This document shows positions 26,377-30,625 of a DNA stretch of 30,625 nucleotides, piece by piece. The stretch's first letter is position 1. Every line of letters starts with the position of its first letter. Origin of the DNA: JBCCBV01 sp039033855 (GTDB taxonomy: Bacteria > Planctomycetota > Phycisphaerae > Phycisphaerales > Phycisphaeraceae); assembly GCA_039033855.1 (NCBI GenBank), contig JBCCBV010000028.1, positions 1-30,625 of the forward strand. Reading direction: 5' to 3'. The position numbers and the translations under genes are program-made. The notes under the pieces are model-generated. The model did no database searches, had not been told where the DNA came from, and was given only the letters and a program-made list of their open reading frames with translations.

Positions 26377-27396
26377 TTACGCCACGTCGAGCACCAGGCG
26401 GTAGCGCGGGCTGCCCGAGCGCAGGGCCTCGAACGCGTCGTTGAGGTTGGCCAGCTTGTGGTGCTGGGTCACCGGCGCGATGCCGTGCCGCCCGGCGAAG
26501 TCGAGCATCTCCATCGCGCGTACCGGCGGGCCCAGGGGGCTGGCGGAAAGCGACTTTTCGCCCATGATCATGGGGAAGCTGTTGGACACGCCGAAGGTGT
26601 CGGTAACCGCGCCGACGGTGTGCAGCACCCCGCCGGGCTTGAGGCAGTTGACATAGGCGTCCCAGTCGAGCCGGGCGTTGGTGGTGTTGAGGATCAGGTC
26701 GAAGGCGCCGGCGAGCTTGTCGAGCGCGCCGTCTTCTTTCACGTTGACCAGCCGGTCGGCGCCGAGTTTTTTCGCTTCAGCTTCTTTATCTGGCGAAGTC
26801 GAGAACGCCACCGTCTCGGCGCCGAAGCCCTTGGAGAACTGCAGCGCCAGGTGCCCGAGCCCGCCGATGCCGATCACGCCGACGCGCGATAGCGCATTAA
26901 TGTTGTGGTTGATGAAGGGCGTGAACGCGGTGATCCCGCCGCAGAACATCGGCCCGACCTTGCCGGCGTCGACCGATTCGGGGACGGGCACGCACCACGC
27001 CCAGTGGGCGCGCAGGCGGTCGGCGAACCCGCCGTGCCGGCCGACGATGGTGCCTTCACCTTCGGGGCAGCGGTTCTGTTTGCCCGACAGGCACTGCCGG
27101 CAGTGCATGCAGCTGCGGGTGAACCAGCCGACGCCGACCTTGTCGCCTTCCTTCAGCTTCGGCACGTGCTGGCCGACCCGGGCGACCACGCCTGAGACCT
27201 CGTGCCCGCCCACGAACGGGTATTTGGACATGCCCCAGTCGTTGTCGAGCATCGACAGGTCGCTGTGGCAGAGGCCGCAGGAGTGGACCTCGACTTCGAC
27301 CTCGTCGTGGCCGAGTTCGTCGGGCAACTCGTACTCGAAAGTCTCGAACGGCTTGCCGGCCTCGGGGGCGGCGTAGGCGTGGACGGTGGTGGGCAT
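26377..27396 (-). CDS. Zinc-dependent alcohol dehydrogenase (YahK/cinnamyl type)
   Basis: This medium-chain dehydrogenase oxidises or reduces alcohols and aldehydes with NADP(H). The 339-residue protein has the catalytic zinc ligands Cys40 in SCGLCHSD, His65 in GGHEVSG and Cys152 in MFCGGITAF. The structural zinc lobe is CMHCRQCLSGKQNRC (Cys96, 99, 102, 110). The Rossmann motif is GIGGLGHLALQF (176-187), followed by AFSTSPDKEAEAKKLGAD. The pattern matches the YahK / cinnamyl-alcohol dehydrogenase branch. The start MPTTVHAYAA is the family N terminus; the ribosome site is weak. Two palindromes lie just upstream. It heads a possible minus-strand unit with the Tat-MBL protein and the Rossmann reductase. 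Confidence 0.93.
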   Translation of the reverse strand: MPTTVHAYAAPEAGKPFETFEYELPDELGHDEVEVEVHSCGLCHSDLSMLDNDWGMSKYPFVGGHEVSGVVARVGQHVPKLKEGDKVGVGWFTRSCMHCRQCLSGKQNRCPEGEGTIVGRHGGFADRLRAHWAWCVPVPESVDAGKVGPMFCGGITAFTPFINHNINALSRVGVIGIGGLGHLALQFSKGFGAETVAFSTSPDKEAEAKKLGADRLVNVKEDGALDKLAGAFDLILNTTNARLDWDAYVNCLKPGGVLHTVGAVTDTFGVSNSFPMIMGEKSLSASPLGPPVRAMEMLDFAGRHGIAPVTQHHKLANLNDAFEALRSGSPRYRLVLDVA

Positions 27397-27418
27397 GGCG
27401 GCTTTCGAATAGAGAAAA

Positions 27419-27434
27419 CGAGTGAAATCACTCG
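27419..27434. promoter_or_regulatory. Perfect palindrome upstream of the alcohol dehydrogenase, possible operator
   Basis: CGAGTGA and TCACTCG flank a central AA. It lies 22 bp upstream of the dehydrogenase ATG. Its symmetry and position suit a dimeric repressor or a leader hairpin. Confidence 0.45.
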
Positions 27435-27440
27435 GGGACT

Positions 27441-27459
27441 TACGATGGAATCGATCGTA
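27441..27459. promoter_or_regulatory. Second inverted repeat in the same gap
   Basis: TACGAT and ATCGTA are separated by 7 bp, starting six bases after the first palindrome. Two dyads in one divergent promoter region strengthen the case for regulation, though neither is recognised. Confidence 0.35.
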
Positions 27460-27670
27460 GTGTCGTCCGCGGCGCGATGTCAGGCCGTACTCGGGTTGCT
27501 TTTTCGTGAGGGCACGACGCGCTTGAGCGTTGTGGAACGTCTTTCCCTTCCACGCCGGGGCGTGTCCACGGCATGCACTTTCGCCTTGGCCGATGGCGGA
27601 GCGACCCGTAGGCTGTTTTGAACGGCGTGTCCGCGAGGCATTGTCCGCTCGTCTGCAAAGAGAGATCTCC

Positions 27671-29188
27671 ATGCGAATCTGGACTGTTTTGCTGCTGCTG
27701 TGGATCGCCCCGGCGTCGCTGGTGTGGGCGCAGCCCGTTAGCGGGGGCGTGCCCAACGCGGGACATTCCGGGGGGCAGGCCGGGGTGCAGGCGATTGCGT
27801 TGGCCGAGGGCGACGGGGTTCGGATGGAGGTGTTCACCTTCGAGCAGGGGAACGTCACGGGCCGGTTCTTCACCGACGGCCAGTACGTGCCGTTTCAAGG
27901 GTCGATGACCCATCAGGCCGGGGTGAACGTGATCCAGGGGTCTTTTGACTTCCAGGGGCAGGCTTATGGGTTTACGACGCGTCAGCCGGATGGCCAGACG
28001 GTGCGGCTGACCATCGGTAGCGACACCTACGTGATGCAGATCCAGCCGCTGTCTGCACCTCAGCCCGCCTCGGCAGCACCCGCGCCCGCGCAGGCGCAGC
28101 CGGCCGTATCGACCCCACCCACTTCGCCCGGCCTGTCTGTCAACGCTTCGGCCGGTGCGCCCGAGCGCATCGAGTTCCGCCGGGTCGCGTTCCCCGATCC
28201 GGGGACGGGCGTGGACGAGGCGTACACCATGCTGGTGCCCAAGGGCTGGCAAGCCCAGGGCCAGGTCGCCTGGAGCGAGGGCAAGTTCCCGTTCCCCACC
28301 TTCACCGCCATGGTGCGTTCTCCCCAAGGCGAGAGCATTGTGTACCCGCCGAGCGCGGGCGGCATTTACGCGCCGGGCATGACCAACACGCCGCCCCCGC
28401 CGCAAGACGTCGCGCGATTCGTGGCGCAGCATCTTGGGCAGCACCTCGGTCAGGTTCGGGTGGTGAGCGCGGTGCGCGAGCCGGAGCGTGAGCAGGCCAC
28501 GCTCCGCGCCTGGGCGCAGATCGGCATCCCCGAGCGTCCCGGGCGTCGGCTCCAGGCCTGGCGGCTCACGCTGGCCTATCAGGAGCAAGGCGTGGCCATG
28601 CGGCTCGACACGCCGGTGCTGCTGGCGACCACGCCGACCCAGGGCGCGGTGATCTGGAACGTGCACTTCAGCTACGTCGCCACCGGTCCCGAAGCGACTT
28701 ACGAGCAGCGCAAGGGGTTGCTGTTCGCCGTGGCCAGCTCCTGCACCACCACGCCGACGTGGTTCCACGTACGGCACGTGACGCTGGCCAACATCAAGGC
28801 GATGAACGATCGCGCCGATGCGCAGGCGTGGATGGAGGTATCCCGCCGGGGCCACGAGATTCGCATGCGCGACATCCACGGCTGGGGCCAGACGGCGATG
28901 CAGGTGGCGCAGAGCGACGCCGGCGTCCGCCAACAGGCCATGACCAATTGGCGCAAACAGCAGGCCAGCGCCGACTGGAATCAGAGCCAACAGCTCAAGA
29001 TGCTCCACGGGGTGAAGGACTACGAGATGCTCGACGGCCAACGCATCTCGCTCCCGCAGAAGTACGGCTATGTGTACCAGTCGCGCAACGGCGACGCGAT
29101 CGTCGTGTCGTCCCAGCCCGTGCTCGGGCCGGAAGCGCAGAACATGGACCAGCTCTTGCCGGCCACGGGCCGCCCGGAAGGTTCGTGA
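27671..29188 (+). CDS. Exported protein of unknown function, paralog 1
   Basis: The 505-residue protein has a signal peptide (MRIWTVLLLLWIAPASLVWA, cleavage before QPV). Domain 1, about residues 21-125, is predicted beta-rich: GDGVRMEVFTFEQG, GRFFTDGQYVPFQG, TIGSDTYVMQ. An Ala/Pro-rich linker follows (about 130-158), then domain 2 from about 165 with VPKGWQAQGQVAW and FTAMVRSP. A charged helical segment with Gln/Trp (about 380-450) leads to a short beta tail, KYGYVYQSRNGDAIVVSS. I recognise no family. An in-frame extension upstream exists, but the signal peptide fixes the start. The partial gene at 29290 is a tandem paralog. It is divergent from the alcohol dehydrogenase. Confidence 0.8.
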   Translation: MRIWTVLLLLWIAPASLVWAQPVSGGVPNAGHSGGQAGVQAIALAEGDGVRMEVFTFEQGNVTGRFFTDGQYVPFQGSMTHQAGVNVIQGSFDFQGQAYGFTTRQPDGQTVRLTIGSDTYVMQIQPLSAPQPASAAPAPAQAQPAVSTPPTSPGLSVNASAGAPERIEFRRVAFPDPGTGVDEAYTMLVPKGWQAQGQVAWSEGKFPFPTFTAMVRSPQGESIVYPPSAGGIYAPGMTNTPPPPQDVARFVAQHLGQHLGQVRVVSAVREPEREQATLRAWAQIGIPERPGRRLQAWRLTLAYQEQGVAMRLDTPVLLATTPTQGAVIWNVHFSYVATGPEATYEQRKGLLFAVASSCTTTPTWFHVRHVTLANIKAMNDRADAQAWMEVSRRGHEIRMRDIHGWGQTAMQVAQSDAGVRQQAMTNWRKQQASADWNQSQQLKMLHGVKDYEMLDGQRISLPQKYGYVYQSRNGDAIVVSSQPVLGPEAQNMDQLLPATGRPEGS

Positions 29189-29198
29189 GCCACTGGCC

Positions 29199-29240
29199 GA
29201 TGTAGGCAGGCCGGTGTAGACGGGCCCGTGTAGGGTGGGG
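29199..29240 (+). repeat. Three tandem imperfect 14-nt repeats between the paralogs
   Basis: The units are GATGTAGGCAGGCC, GGTGTAGACGGGCC and CGTGTAGGGTGGGG, directly adjacent with no spacer, starting 11 bp after the first paralog's stop and ending 49 bp before the second's ATG. The shared core is TGTAG. They could be binding sites for a regulator or remnants of duplication. Confidence 0.5.
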
Positions 29241-29289
29241 TGTGCACGCCGGCTTGCGCCACGATCTTGAAAGCGTGAGAGAACAAAGC

Positions 29290-30625
29290 ATGAAACGCAT
29301 TTTCGCGACGTTGACTCTGGTCCCGGCCCTTTGTCTTGGTTGGATCGCTCCGGCGTCGCCGGTGTGGGCTCAGCCCGTTGGTGGAGGCGTGGCCAACGCG
29401 GGACATTCCGGGGGTCAGCCGATCGCGGTGGCCGAGGGCGACGGGGTTCGGATGGAGGTGTTTACCTTCGCGCAGGGGCAGGTCGCCGGGCGTTTTTTTA
29501 CCGACGGTCAATACGTGCCGTTTCAAGGGGCGATGGCCCACCAGGCCGGGGCGAACGTGATCCAGGGGACGTTCCAGTTCCAGGGCCAGACATACCCGTT
29601 TACGACCCAGCAGGCCGACGGGCAGACGGTACGGCTGACCATCGGCGGCGACACCTACGTGATGCAGGTTCAGCCCGTGGGCGGGGCTGCGGCGCCCCGG
29701 CGCGAGGCGGGCCCGGGGCCGGGAGACGGGCCGGGGCCGTCGAACAACGTGTCCCCTGGTGGTCTCAACGCCAACGCCAACGCAGACGCCATGCCCGATC
29801 GGGTGGAGCTCGAGCAGCACAAGATCCCCGACCCGTGGATGGGCAACGCCACGGCCCACACGCTGTGGCTGCCCAAGGGCTGGCGGTTCGAGCACAAGCA
29901 GGTGATCTGGAAGCCGGCCCAACTGCCGATGCCCGAGCGGATGATCGTGGCGGTTTCGCCGGAGAACGACGTGGTGGCCTGGCTGCCGGCGATCCGGGGC
30001 AAGTTCGAGCGGAACTCGCCGCAGTACATCGCCAACCAACGGCAATGGGGTGTGCAGGTGCCCGAAATCGTGGGCGACCCACCGCCGAGCAATCTGGCGC
30101 AATACTTGGCGGACTTCTTTGGTCGGTCGCCAGCGGTCACCGGCATGCGGGTGCTCAAGGCCGAGCGCATCCCCGAGCTTGAGCGGGCGATCATGGAGAT
30201 GCCCCAGGCCCAGATCCCCAACAACGGCCTGCTCGGCGCCCCGCAGGTCTGGGCGCTGTCGTTCGAGGCGGTGGAAGAGGGCAAGCCCGTGCGGAGCGAG
30301 GCGATCGTGATGTACATGCCCCCCGGGCCGGGCATGCAGAGCCCGGCGACCGGGTCGATGAGCTACCGCTGGGGCGTCTTTTTCCTGGGCATGGTCGGCG
30401 GGCCGGCCGAGGGCTTCGAGCAGCGCAAAGACTTCCTCTGGACGTTGGTGAGCACCATGAAGGACGACCCGCGGTGGCGCATGGCGTCGAACCAGGCGTT
30501 CCTCGAGATGGCCCGGCGGAACCTGGCCGAACGCCAGGCGATGTTCGATGCGTCGCAGCGGGCGATCGCCATCCGCAACCAGATCAGCGACGACCAGGTC
30601 GCCAAGTGGCGCGAGCAAGAGGGCG
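29290..30625 (+). CDS. Exported protein of unknown function, paralog 2, cut by right edge
   Basis: The open frame runs 445 codons to the window end. The signal peptide is MKRIFATLTLVPALCLGWIA...VWA with cleavage before QPV, like paralog 1. Domain 1 is nearly the same (GDGVRMEVFTFAQGQVAGRF, FTDGQYVPFQGAMAHQAG, TIGGDTYVMQVQPV). The linker is Gly/Pro/Asn-rich instead of Ala/Pro-rich. Domain 2 is clearly related but strongly diverged: LPKGWRFEHKQVIW against VPKGWQAQGQVAW, and related DFLWTLVST/GLLFAVASS segments before a helical Gln/Arg-rich region. The C terminus is missing. No strong ribosome site is visible; GAGAGAAC lies just upstream. Confidence 0.8.
   Translation, partial: MKRIFATLTLVPALCLGWIAPASPVWAQPVGGGVANAGHSGGQPIAVAEGDGVRMEVFTFAQGQVAGRFFTDGQYVPFQGAMAHQAGANVIQGTFQFQGQTYPFTTQQADGQTVRLTIGGDTYVMQVQPVGGAAAPRREAGPGPGDGPGPSNNVSPGGLNANANADAMPDRVELEQHKIPDPWMGNATAHTLWLPKGWRFEHKQVIWKPAQLPMPERMIVAVSPENDVVAWLPAIRGKFERNSPQYIANQRQWGVQVPEIVGDPPPSNLAQYLADFFGRSPAVTGMRVLKAERIPELERAIMEMPQAQIPNNGLLGAPQVWALSFEAVEEGKPVRSEAIVMYMPPGPGMQSPATGSMSYRWGVFFLGMVGGPAEGFEQRKDFLWTLVSTMKDDPRWRMASNQAFLEMARRNLAERQAMFDASQRAIAIRNQISDDQVAKWREQEG

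Noticed and set aside
27445..27621. Possible 58-residue plus-strand gene (MESIVVSSAARCQAVLG...) in the adh divergent gap
   Set aside because: It has a passable ribosome site, but its start lies inside an inverted repeat, composition is unremarkable and no domain is seen; left out for lack of support.
29068..30618. Minus-strand frame opposite paralog 2
   Set aside because: His/Arg-rich antisense of a signal-peptide-bearing gene; no start or motif support.

Overview
This high-G+C window (about two thirds G+C by eye) looks chromosomal and most resembles a member of the Planctomycetota, probably the Phycisphaerae. Four things point that way: the dapL/dapF pair, a membrane protein with the CxxCGYxLRGL...CPECGR zinc ribbon common in that group, RNase Y as a housekeeping RNase, and an inverted intergenic repeat whose arms I recall from planctomycete genomes. 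This assignment is inference. I saw no rRNA, tRNA, CRISPR array, prophage or insertion sequence.

Layout. Positions 1-1122 hold the N-terminal part of holB (minus strand, cut by the window edge), divergent from an FPR-type ferredoxin-NADP reductase. A 70-residue membrane protein and dapF follow on the minus strand. Then come a zinc-ribbon protein overlapping a secreted alpha/beta hydrolase (plus), a GH57 glycosidase and a type II NADH dehydrogenase (minus), and alaS, dapL and a GH39-like protein (plus). argG (minus) faces a zinc-ribbon membrane protein, rny, ligA and arsC (plus). On the minus strand follow a ribosome hibernation factor, a transketolase, an F420-reductase-like Rossmann protein, a Tat-exported metallo-beta-lactamase-fold protein and a zinc alcohol dehydrogenase. 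The window ends with two tandem paralogous exported proteins of unknown function (plus), the second cut by the edge.

How the genes fit together. Most are unlinked housekeeping or central-metabolism genes. DapL and DapF make the short aminotransferase route from tetrahydrodipicolinate to meso-diaminopimelate. holB and ligA serve replication, alaS and the hibernation factor serve translation, and rny serves mRNA decay.

Most unusual features. (1) alaS and ligA each carry an internal 0.8-1 kb tract of much lower G+C and foreign codon choice that keeps the reading frame at both ends; each tract includes a lineage-specific protein insertion. (2) Two 118-nt intergenic elements with conserved inverted arms and unrelated cores sit at gene 3' ends. 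(3) The GH39-like protein appears to have lost both catalytic glutamates. (4) The tandem exported paralogs share a strongly conserved N-terminal domain and diverged C-terminal domains, with three 14-nt tandem repeats between them.
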